This document shows, piece after piece, positions 25,333 through 37,071 of a stretch of DNA of 64,000 bases (positions within the stretch are counted from its first letter, which is position 1; each line of letters begins with the position of its first letter). The DNA is from Agelaius tricolor (Eukaryota; Chordata; Aves; Passeriformes; Icteridae): assembly GCA_023055355.1 (NCBI GenBank), contig JALJCS010000004.1, forward strand, positions 28,610,744-28,674,743, read 5' to 3'. Position numbers and translations under genes: made by a program. The notes beneath the pieces were generated by a model, which saw only the letters and a program-made list of their open reading frames with translations, was not told the origin of the DNA and searched no databases.

Positions 25333-25422
25333 ATTTTCTTAAATATTTTCCATTGCATCTTCTATCCTTATGCCATGCTAACCATAAGGCTAGAAGATGC
25401 AATGGAAAATATTTAAGAAAAT
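25333..25422. repeat. Long near-perfect inverted repeat (40-bp arms, 10-base loop)
   Basis: The left arm 25333-25372 (starting ATTTTCTTAAATATTTTCC) is the reverse complement of the right arm 25383-25422 (ending GGAAAATATTTAAGAAAAT) with a single mismatch, T25365 against C25390. The loop 25373-25382 is CCATGCTAAC. A transcript would fold into an almost fully paired 40-bp stem. It has no terminal repeats of a known MITE, no flanking target-site duplication that I can see, and lies in otherwise unique DNA. A recent template-switch event is the simplest origin; a hairpin small RNA is an alternative. Confidence 0.95.
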
Positions 25423-28400
25423 GAGATATGCTTAACCATGAGGAAAGGAAATCCTCCCAACCATATGTAACATTTGGAGAAGTGTGAAATCTAATACTGT
25501 GTGCAACATGAGGTAGAAGAGAGATTAACAGCCTTCTAGAGATTGAGTGTTCTTGAAGTGTTTTACTACTATTAATTTATCATTAAGATGTAGTTTTAAC
25601 ACTTGGCATTTTCAGTCAGGTATTAAAGTTTCTTTTTCTGTTAGGTTTGGGATTGGGGGCGATGAAAGGAGAGAGTAAAGCTACAGAAATGTAGTCATGA
25701 TCCCATTATCGACATTAAGGCCAGATATAACAAAAGCAGCTATAGTTAGGGAAAAGAAAAATATAACTATAAAATTGTCACTTTGATTGCTTTTATATTA
25801 GACGACTGTTGTGTATTTTCTTTTACATCAGTTGTTCTCAAAGTTTCTTTGAGTTGGTCTTTTTTTTTTCTGTTGTGGTTTTTTGTATGGGGGTTAAAGG
25901 TCTTTTTGGGGTTGGGTGTTTTTATTGAATACTTGAAAAGAGCCTTTATTCTAAGGTGTTATTAATTTGACTATGAGTCATTTGGCAGGGTAGGGAAATG
26001 TTTACGATTGGTTATCAGCCTAATGTCTTTCATCTAGAGTTAGTTACAGATGGGAGATTAATTCATTAATCCTTATGATTTTTCTCTGTCACATACAAAG
26101 GTGTCTTTATTATCCCGCAAGCACATCCATACAGTAAAAAATTTTGATGCATTTGCTAGTTTTTATTTATGAATTTCCTGTTCACTGAACTTCTTCCATT
26201 ACTGCATAAGAAACTCATCTGGAATTCTTTTGTGTTAGAAGCTGAACACCTTTTCCAACTTCTTTCTATTGCCTTATAAAATTTCTTATTAGCAGCTCCT
26301 GCATAGAGATTGCTGAAATAAAATCTTTACAACAGTGCATCTTCTGAATTTTCAGTGTAGATTTTTCAGAGCTGTTATTTCTCAATAGGTGAAAATTTCA
26401 GATTTCTGTTTGGTTTTTTGTTTTCTTAGGCAAAGAAGGAAAGTCAGTTGTCTCCACAGATTTCATATTTTTAATTGCTCTGTTTATCTGATTTTATGTT
26501 TGTCTCAGTCATTTTGTCAAAGACTGAGGCAAGCTAACAGGAAATACTTAACCAGGAATCATTTATATCATATAAAGGGAAATAAAACAATTGTTAAGGA
26601 AAAAAAAAAGAAAAAAGAAAAAAGTGATCTAGGACTGAATAAAGGCACAGTCTCTATATTTCTGGATTTTTCTTTTTTCAAATTTTGACCTAATGACTAG
26701 GAAAATATATTTCGAAATACCATAGAAGTTACAAATTTACTAATTGTCTTAGGAAGGTCAGTTATAGAAAGCTATGTGGATGGATGTACACTACTACACT
26801 TTTAAAACTGTGTTACTAGAGTACATGGGGAAAAAGGTAAAATGAGAAGGGTGAGAAAAACCATAAAGACCTCTTTCTCAAATGCAGAGGGTCTTTTTTC
26901 AGGGGGTTGGTTCTTTAATTAATTTTTATCTGAAGCAATGTAGAATTGTGTCAAAAAATAAGAGGAAATTAATGCAGTGACACAGCATTAGGGAACAGGT
27001 GAAAAATAATTTCTGGTAAGATTGAGAATTATTGTTATTTAGGTGGAAGACTTCTGAAAAAAAGGCAATAAAATGTTTCAAGCATTCCAAAATGCAGTGA
27101 CTAAAGAGTGAGAGGATTAAGTGTTTTGTAATTAATTACGTTTTATATGAGTAATGTGATTCAGCATTCAAAATGAAAATTTAGGCTGAATACTTGCAAG
27201 ATTTTTCAGTTTGCAAAATCTCTTAGAGGTGGGAAAATCAACTCATTGAAGATGTGGGAATATCTTCATTTGATTCATTTGATGTTACACTTGATAAAAT
27301 GCTTGAAAATAATGTGTAGAGAAGAAATCTGTGTTGAAAGAGGATGTAAGCATTGAATAAATGTTCCTACTTTTTATTCCAACCACAAAATAAAATGTTC
27401 ACTGTATGACAATATAGGGCAAGGTATTCAAACACTATTTTTCTTTATTAAAATATTTAGCCCATTAATAATGTTAAAAGAAAATAAACTTTATCATTTC
27501 TTTGTCTGAACTTTCTTGAAATTTCATTGCCATTTTCATCTATTGCTGAGCAGGTTTTTCATGATTTGAGGGAGCTTGGTTTTCCTATGACAGCTGCAGT
27601 CGTTTTAATGCACAATGTCATGAAAGGACAGTACAATGAAAATATAAAAGTCGAGCTTGTTACATATGTATGGCTTTTGAGTAGCTGAAACTAAATTTTT
27701 TCTATTTGTGAAGTCTAAAATACAGTTGGGATTACATCAGATTTACCCTTCAACTATTGTAAGGAAAGAGAAGTACATGCTAAATGAAACATTCTTTAAG
27801 AAATTTCATCTCTCTACTCCCCCTTTAATGCTATTTTTTCTCAGTGTCCTACTTTTTTGCTGCAGTTTAGAGTAACTGAGCTATGACATGTAATTCATGT
27901 AAAATGTCACAAATGGTGTCATTCATTAGCTTTGACAAAATTGCTGTCATTGATTTGAACAAATGAATTTAATTGTGTCCATGTGACCTCAGTAAATCGA
28001 ATTAGCACTGTTTTATTAGATCCTCAAGAAATTAAATGTTCAAAAGATTGTTTTTTGACTTTTTGAATCTTCATTAGTTATGTCTGAATATAAAAACTTC
28101 AGGCAAGGAAAAAAGTATTTTTCTCTAATAGAAAATTTCAATAAATAAAAATCCATTTCTCTTTTCTGTATTTTCTGGTATTTGAATTTGGCAAGCTAAG
28201 CTGTGAAATTTAGAGTAAAAATGGATTTTGCAGGAAATTTATTTTATACTCAAATGCCATTCTTATGGCACACATAAAATTATTTTGTGCACTTTATGTT
28301 AAAGTAGTTGGAGGAGCATTAAATGTGAAATGTATTACCAATTATTTTATTGCAATACTTTCCATTACATAAACTGAGAAAAACTCTTTGCTGGTTGTCT

Positions 28401-29029
28401 TAATTCAGTTAGGAAGTAAAGGGGAAAAAAAGAAATAAAAAAAAAAAGATGAAAGGTCAGAAAACAAAAATAGCATATGGAAATTATCTGCAACTTTGGA
28501 ATGTGGCTCTGTTAAATATCAGTGCCTAGAGCTCACATCCCACAGTAAGATCTGGACATACGTGGGTGTTTGTTATATATGTTGCTTTCTAACCCAAAGC
28601 TGACTTTCAAATAGAGAGAGAAATTTCACTTATTCACTTACTAGAGATCATCACAGTTATAAAGTCTTGCAATTTACTGTCAAAGCTTTTGGCTTAGTCC
28701 TTCATTCCAGAATAATTCTTTTCCTCTGTAAATCAGTGAGGAGAAGGGGGTAAGGCCAAACCCAGATTATCTTTAAAAACCTTTTGCAGACCTTTTTATT
28801 CTTTCATCTATTTCGAACTCCAGCAATAAGCTGCCATAACAATGCCATTATAGTCTCATGGGACAGTGCTAAATTTTAGGGTAATAGAAATTACTTCACC
28901 TAGCTGAAATTGAGAGCAAAGTAAGACATCCATAGAACTCTTCTAGTCCAAAACAAAATCTTAAATGTAACAGGTCAAATCTATTTTGTTAGATCCCTTA
29001 ATTGCAGCCATGGAAGACAGGCCAGGGTT

Positions 29030-29110
29030 ACAAAAACAAAAAGAAAAACAAACAAACAACTAAAAAAACCCATCAAAACCAGAACCCCCAAAAACAACAA
29101 CAAAAAAAGA
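29030..29110. repeat. A/C-rich low-complexity tract
   Basis: A stretch of A-runs broken by single C and CC (CAAACAAACAAC and AAAACAACAACAAAA). The + strand ORF across it (29002-29286) starts with a Lys/Asn/Gln-rich artefact and is not a gene. Confidence 0.8.
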
Positions 29111-32100
29111 GATACAATCAGAAACATATGCAAGACAAAATGGTCAACAGAGCTAATACGTTGGATCAGTCAAGTCCCACCTTGCAAAAAAGAGAAATAG
29201 GTATGTCTGCACTTTCACAAGTGTTCCCTTACATATTCTTCCCTTCCTTAAGCTCTCCTTCCTGTACTTATTCTTTGTGTGTATGAGAGTGGATTCTGAT
29301 GTTACTTACCATCTGCTCTGAGTCAATTAGTAGTGGAAGAGATGTCACCACAATAAAATATTTGGTTTGACAGTTTTAGATTTATTTTATCTTACAAATG
29401 CAGTAATGCTTCTATTATGTCTGACCCATCTCTTTATTGACCAACCTCTATGCCTGACCATAACAAAAGTAGATGTTCCTCAGATAGTGCCAGATCAATA
29501 TTTGCAGTCCGTACACTTTGTAGTTCCACAAGAGCCACAGGATTTCATTAACATTGTTAGAGGAATGTCTCTGGTTATTCTATTTACAGACCTCTTGTTC
29601 ATGAATTTCCAGTCTCTTAAATGTACTGATACTCTCTGTCTAGTTCTTAAGGCAAGAGGTTGTAGAAGTTCACTGCCTGCAGTGGCAAGAATTATGTGCA
29701 GGGTGAAAGCAGGGATAAGTTTATCCATTGATATTCCATGTTACCTGGAGTACTGAAAACCTGGAGGAGAAATGTTTTCTGATGCTATGGTTATGTGGCA
29801 TTCTGCACCACTAAAGCATGGTAGTTGGAGGAGTGTTCTTCTTTTAAATTTCAAAGCACTCTGCCTTTATCAGTATATACTGAAAAATTGCTTTGACTAA
29901 ATGTTCATCTGTGAGATCTGAAAGCATTTGATCCTTTAAAATATATAATATAATCTGATCTGCAGCAGTAAACTCTGTAAGCCCAGGCAGACATTGGCAT
30001 GCCTGACTTGGATGAAAAAAATCCATCAGTTTTGTCCAAAAGAAGTAGGGTGAAACTAAAATAAAATCTGAGAGTTTTTTCAAGACATCTAGAAAATATT
30101 TCTTCTCATCTACCATCTTGATTTCTTGAGTGTCTGGATATGGGAATTTATTAGTAAAGATTCTCAAAAATATCTGTAGACATCTGTCTCCAATGAAGTC
30201 TTGAAGAAAATAATGTTTTGTCTTTTTGAGAAACAGGGAGATTGCACTGAGAAATTAGGGTAAATATTTTTATACTGATTGGGTCTTTTTAAACTTCTAG
30301 AGGTCTATTCATTGGCATGTAAAGTTTTGAGGTGCTGAAGTATCATAAGATGAGTTTTGAATTTCAGGTAGAAATGATGTAAGAATTTTGACTATTGCCT
30401 GGAAATGAGGACATATATGCTTCAACATCTTACATAGCAGTTACTGGTGTTACATGTGCTGTTGGTTTAAGCACTTTTACTGTACATATATTTTATCAGT
30501 GACATGTTAATATTCCTCGTTATTTATGAAGATGCTCTAAATCATAGGTGTAAGACTATTACATCAACTGTAAAAAAATGTTTTCAGTGTTTAAAGGAAT
30601 GGTGAGATTGCATGTAGCTGAAGCAATATAACTGTTGTCTTCAAAGACTATATAAGCTTCACATTCAGTTATAAAATTGAATAATCATGCAATTGATAAT
30701 CAAGAGAACCAAATGATTATTGGAAAAGAAAGTTTATTTCTTTGCCTAATTTGCCAGCATTTTTTCTCCACTAATTTCTTAATATTTCCTCTTTCCTTTT
30801 GTTTTTCTCTCTGACTGGAAAATTGTCCATAATTTCCACCAACTACTCTGTTTATTTTGACAAAATTACCTTTCTCTGTTTCACCCTGTTATAATCCAGC
30901 TGGTTTTCCTATTTTGGGGTCTAAAGACCTCTAATAGTCAAGGCAGTAAAAATGACATATAAGCTTCTCTTTCAGAGAGTTTGTATGGTTCAGTTATAAT
31001 AGTTCTCTTTTTCATTTCCATAAGCATCTTTCTTTTGACCTTGAGATCTTTTCAAATATGGACATAGCATTCATATTAATGCATATACTGATTGACTTTC
31101 AAAATTTTTTGCAAGTTTTACTTATCTTGTAAAGTTTATGCTTTTGATATTTTATCTGTCAAATTAATGCCTCGGCATTGTCAAAACACAGCATCACATT
31201 TGTAGTGTGAATATTTCCATCTACAGTTTTTGATAAAGGAATTCAGCAACCTGAGGAGAAAACAGGCATAAGGTGTCATGATCTCTTGAAGAAATCTGGA
31301 TGTAGAACTCCCTTACATTATCCTCATTAAAATTTGCAGATTGCATTCTTCATTGATTTGTAGTTCTGGAAACATCACTTATGGCTGAAATTTCATCTGA
31401 AACAGATTCAAACTCTAGAGAGCACTTTTTGTATTCTCTCTGTAAAAACTCGTTGCAGGCTTTCTACAGCAGATTTTTTTTCAACTTCATTTTTTCCCCT
31501 TTTTTCTTTTTCTTTTTAATGTATGCATCAATTATGTCTCAAGTTCTATGAATGTTGGATTTTTTCTTTTTTTTTTTATTTTACCAAGATATTGAAATAG
31601 AGCATTATTTATTTCTGTTGAAAAAGAATATAAGTCTGGTTTGTTTACAAAATGCAGTCTATTGTTTAGTCAACATAACAAAAGTAACTTTCACAGAGAT
31701 TGGTATGCAGAGGTAGCATAATTCGTGTTTGGAATGTAATTGTTAGCAACTATGGCTACACAGCTGTCATATGAAAAACTGTTTTCTGTTTGTCAGAAAT
31801 GCAACTATAGACAAAAGGATGTTTCATTAGCTACGAGAGCAAGTCTGTTCACTCCTCTTCTTGCTAACAATATAGTCACTTTAAGTTCAAAGACTTTTCT
31901 TGATAGTTTCGTTATTCTAAGAGATGAGAGGGATGTCATCAGCAATTAATTCTTGCAAATGTCACAGGAATAAAATATATAAACTTGAAGAAAAAAAAAT
32001 CACAGATATTTTAGCTGTTTAGCTGAAATTGGAATGGTGTGAAAGAGCTGCTGAAAGGGTAAAAAGCAGCTTCACAAAGAAAACTGCCTATAAATAGAGG

Positions 32101-35100
32101 TTGGCCTAATTCTTGCTTATTCTATAGTTGGTTTGTACTGCTTCATGAAATCAGTGAAAAAAATCACTCCTTATATCATTCAGTAGCTGAACTAGGAATT
32201 TTCTGCTAAAAACTGAATCTAACTGCATTGAAGCCAGCTGGTTCCTCTGGACATAAGCACCGGGAAAAGAATTTTTAACCTCCTTTTATTTTTTTTCATT
32301 TATTTACTTGAAATGGGAACATTCATTATGTACTTATGAAAAAGTATGCTATTTTAATTTGATTTTAAAGTATATGAACTGCACACAGACAATTTAAGGT
32401 ATATTATATATGTTTTGCAATGAAGTTAAGCTAGAACAATAGACAGTGTCTCATATGAGTGAATTTCTTTGTTAAATTTTCCTATATTACAATAGAAGGA
32501 AAGAAGTTGCCCAAGCTATGTTGTATTGTCTCTTACACTTACTGGCAAAATAAAAGAAAATGAAATATTATGTATCATGATTCATTTAATCTCCTAAAAT
32601 TCTGCTTGGCAAAACAACCTCAGGAATTGTATTTTCCTCAGTTGCAAGTCACAAGTTAAATTCAGCTATAGATGTTCAGAACTTAAAATATATCACATTG
32701 TTCCCATTCTGTCTTTAATGGAAATGTAATGCACCACAATCTATTTTTATCTCTGAAAGATATCTCAGACAATTATTTTTGGTTTAGATGAATGTATTTG
32801 TCTTTCTGTGGCCAGTACCATAAGAAAAGGGGAAAAGACTCATTTATCTGTGTAATTAAAGGTAAACCCATGAAATTTAGTAATAGTGACATGAAATAAA
32901 GTTTAGTTTTATATTATTTGTATCAGATAATGTGGTGATGACAGGAAGAAAAGGTTTGTGGAAGGTATATGTTCCAATAAAGGACCAGTTTATTTTATTA
33001 TTCACTATATATACCCGATCTCTTTGAGGTGGGAAACAAACCATGTTCAAGGGGCAGTTGTCTTGCATGTTCAGCACTTAATTACTATAATGGTACTGTT
33101 TAGGTAGTTTAATAGCCATAGGTGGCCTTATAGAATGAGAGATATTTCACCATGGAGAGCAATTACTTTGCTAGCATTAAAGAGTTTCTTATCATTCCTT
33201 GAAGAGTCTTAGACATTCATTCTTTTCTCCCAATCTCCCTGTCTCCCAATAATTTTCAAGCTATGCCAATTTCAACCAAATGCAGCAGAAATTTAGATTC
33301 CTCCAGCATTAACTTATTAGAGGTTCCTATGATGTCATGGGCAAAGCAGGTGAAAGATTTCTAATGCTGCATCTTCCAGAAATTTCTCTAATGGTCTCTA
33401 AGCACAGTGGTACATCTGGATGAGAGAGCACTGTGAAACAGTCCTGGGTCCTTCCTGTCCTGTCACTCCACAGCTTCCTGTTACCCACTTCTCTCCTTGT
33501 ATGATATTAAGATATGTGACAAGAAACTCCATTTGTGACAAATGTTGTAGGATTGAGCACCAGATAATATTATGGCATGGTTCTAAGATGGAGATAATAA
33601 CACATGCAGCTTGTTGGGAAATAAACAGATACAAAATCAGGTTTCATTAAATCTTTTCTTCTGATAAATAATGCAAGCCTGGCCACTGGTGAGCATTCTT
33701 TTGTTTGGGGGCTTTTCCAACAATTCACTCAAAAAATGAGCCCACTTATTTCTTTTTATCCAAACCAATTTTTCAAAATTTAATAGTGAAAAATTAGTAC
33801 CTAAATTATCTAGTGAGTGGGGATACCATGAATAGTAAGCCATGAACCATCTCTTTAATAATCATGCATTCAGGCAGTCTTGTGACCTGAGTAAGAGCAT
33901 AGAAAGGGTATTTGAGATTAAAGCTCTTATTTATTTCTTTCAAAGGGGGCTTTTTTACTAAATCTTAATGTGTATTTGCAACTTTGACAACTAGTTTTTT
34001 TCTTTTGAAAACAACTCTGAGCTGTTAACTGAATTATTGAGGATAAGATCACCAGCCTCCTAAATATATTGTTAAAAACAGTAAGTATTAGATATTTTTT
34101 CCCTTGAGAAGAATCAAAGCTTTTTTGTCTGAAACAAAGCAGATCAGTTTTAGTAATTTATTTGTCATTATTTCACCTTTCAATGTAACTTGTTTAGGCT
34201 TTACCTACTTATATCTTCTCTGAGCATATTTTAATACTGATCCTGTGATTGTTTGTGGATGCTGAGATCTTGCATATATAGACATTACAAGGATTTATGA
34301 CTTCAGTTTATGATAATATTTCCAACATGGTAAAGTCTCTCCTTCATTACATGGTGTATTTCACTCATCCCTTTATGAGCTAACCCTGGGATATTCTTAT
34401 TTATTTTATAAATTATGAAAAGTGGGGACTTAGCTTGCAGAAATAGGCCTTTATAATCTGATGTGAGCATATATTAGTGAGTGTTAGTATATTCACCAGT
34501 GTTTTGTAACTGAGAAATATATGAACAATTCGACAGATTTGATTTTAAATGCCTGCAGAAAATGTTCCCAGAATAGTACACATGCATAAACTTGAACTGT
34601 GAGTCCTTGTTCAGATAGATACGAATATATGGAAACTTTTCTATTGTTAAAGTCCATCCTTTGGGCTAAATATTGGCAAAAAACAAGAGTTGTTTTGTTA
34701 GCTCATTTGGGACTGAAACTCTTTTCAACACTTTTTATCACACAAGTTAACACATTTGAAACCTTGTCATCTGGTTGCACTACAACCAAGTGAGAACTAG
34801 CACAACAGAGCTAATTCATTTGGATAACAGTGCATATTTTTGCTCCTGAAAATGATGCTTAGCAGCCAAGTTCTAAAAGAACCTGCATAAAGGTTATGAC
34901 ACTTAACAGGATCCAGATCTCTTGACTTTTCTTTCTATTATTCTGCTGGAGAAAGAGAGGCAGAAAAAGCCAGACACATTACTGCAGAAGTCTTGAAATT
35001 CAAACAGATAATGGGAGACATATAGGAGGAAAACACTTCCAATCTTCTCATGCAGTCAGGTAAGTGCATCCCTGAATTCAAGATCTCAAAAGGGGGAATA

Positions 35101-35557
35101 ATATTGTATCGTGCAAGCTGTGATACAAAGAACTATGAGATTTCAGCTATCATAAGAGCATGAAGTGCTTTGCTTTATGCTGCTTTTTCTTTTGACTGAT
35201 TTTATGCCATCATAGGTGCCCCACTTAGTCTAAGAACATGCTTTTCTACTGCATAAAATAAAGGCATTATTTTTTTTAACCTATTCTAGACTGCAAAATT
35301 TAACCAATTGCAGCTAATCAATAGCAGAGCTGTGATGCAGTCACACTGTGCAGTCATGGAATAATTATTAGGATGATATGTATGTTATGTACCTACATAA
35401 GATCACTTTTGTCCTTGTTCTAAAGATGAAAGTATATGCAACAGTGGAAGAGCCACTTAAATCCTTTTCCTCAGAGTCAGTGTAAGAGTCTGTATTTCCT
35501 GCTTCCAAAGCCTGTGGGACTGTGGAAATTGAAATATACATGCTAAGACTGAGCCAG

Positions 35558-35758
35558 TTTTTTGTTTGTTTTTGGTTTGGTTGGGTTTTTTTGTGCTTTT
35601 TGTTGCTGTTGTTGTGGGGGGTTTCTCATTTGGTTTTGGTTTTTGTTTTTGTTTATTTGGTTTTGGTTTTTGATTTGGTTTTTTTATTTGTTTTGTTTTG
35701 GTTTTTTTTTTTTTTTTTTTTTTGTTTGGTTTGGTTTGGTTTTTTGGGGGGTTTTTTG
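35558..35758. repeat. 200-bp T/G-rich low-complexity tract with a T22 run
   Basis: An almost pure T/G stretch on the + strand made of TTTGG, TTTTGG and GTTTT units, with 22 consecutive T at 35702-35723 and then (GTTTG)n and GGGGGG. Two overlapping ORFs here (87 and 106 codons) are Phe/Trp/Leu/Cys translations of the tract and are rejected as genes. Confidence 0.92.
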
Positions 35759-37044
35759 CCTAAGAGAGAGAAATATGAAATTTAGCTGTGGAAGGATTGT
35801 TTTTGCTTATTGCCCTCCAACCCAGTTTTGCATACCCAAAGGAGTGAATCACAATTTAACTTCTTGTTGTATCTTTCAGTGAGAACATAATGTGTTGGCT
35901 AAACGTAGTTCAGATTCTTTATTCTTATTCCCCAAATTTCCATGAAAAAATCTAGAGGTATGCTATTCCTGCTGGGCTCATCTTATGAACTGTATGTGTC
36001 TTGACTGTCAAAGTCGGGGTATTATAGATTTCATTTTTCATTTCTCCATTTTCTATAGTAGATGATGGAGTGGAAGGTTTTCTACTAAAACTGTGGCTAG
36101 TATTGCACAAGGGATACTGCTATGTTTCAAGCACTCATATTTTATGCAGTTTATTTAGTTTTAGTATTTTGGGAGATTTCCCTAGCTTTTTGTATTTAAG
36201 ATCTTAAAAGTTAGTGCTGTTACTAACTGGAAAAGCAGGCTATTACTTCTGCATTTAACAGATGGCTTACAAATGTCTTAGATATATAAAAAGTGATTAG
36301 CCTTAAGGATGCTTTCTGTGAGAATTATTTGAACATATTTTACCACTCCACCACCTTTTACCACTTCCGTTGAACTTAAGAATTATACAAAGTTTCTAAA
36401 AAGCTTTTCCTTCTAATAACTAACTTTAAATTTCAGATATTCTGTAATTTATACAATGAATGACTCTTCACTCATAGTGGTTCCATTTAAAAACCTATAT
36501 AAAGGAAGAAGACAAGTAGTCTGGTTATACTTTCAGCAGAAACCCTATTTTTATTTCTTTTTCTGATGATATACAGAACATTTCAGAGGGAGGAAACAGA
36601 CATGTTTTCTATACATAATAATTTTCCTGCATTATGGGAATTGCATTTTTTTCATTTAAAAAATAAATTTTAAGAACACTCCGGTTAAAGGAATTGCTTG
36701 TAATTTATGTATTTTCTACCATTTCTGTTATTTTAATTAATCTACAATATTTTTAATCCTGGGGTCTAATTGGACAATTTGATTCTAAATAATTAATAAA
36801 ATTAATGAAAAAACAACTAGAATACAGTTCATATTAACCTGTATTAATATGGTTATTAACTAATAATGCTTCATATTAAGTGCAATTCCCCTCCGTTAAT
36901 ATTTTGGCCAAAGATATTCTGAAGTATTGGAAAAGTATTAGTTGATTACAAACATTCAGCCAGTCAATAGTATTCAAAACTATAAATTTTTGTGTTTAGT
37001 TAGATGTTATATTGATGGGGTCAGGCATATAAGACTGGCATCTT

Positions 37045-37071
37045 ATTATTATATCACAGCGATATAATAAT
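37045..37071. repeat. Short hairpin, 11-bp arms
   Basis: ATTATTATATC (37045-37055) and GATATAATAAT (37061-37071) are exact reverse complements around an ACAGC loop. Chance is likely in DNA of this composition. Confidence 0.8.

Larger units (their letters stand above)
24600..35555. other. 11 kb AT-rich noncoding DNA, no supported gene
   Basis: No interspersed repeat was recognised. Contains the long hairpin at 25333-25422, A-rich tracts (26599-26625, 28423-28449, 29030-29110) and T-rich runs near 31480-31580. Opposing ORFs of 129 codons (+, 29367-29756) and 107 codons (-, 29844-30167) have no recognisable domain. Confidence 0.55.

Noticed and set aside
29002..29286. Lys/Asn/Gln-rich + strand ORF
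   Set aside because: It begins in an A/C-rich low-complexity tract. No family match.
35522..35882. Two overlapping Phe/Trp/Leu/Cys-rich ORFs that look like membrane proteins
   Set aside because: They translate a T/G low-complexity tract. The hydrophobicity is a by-product of TTT, TTG and TGG codons.
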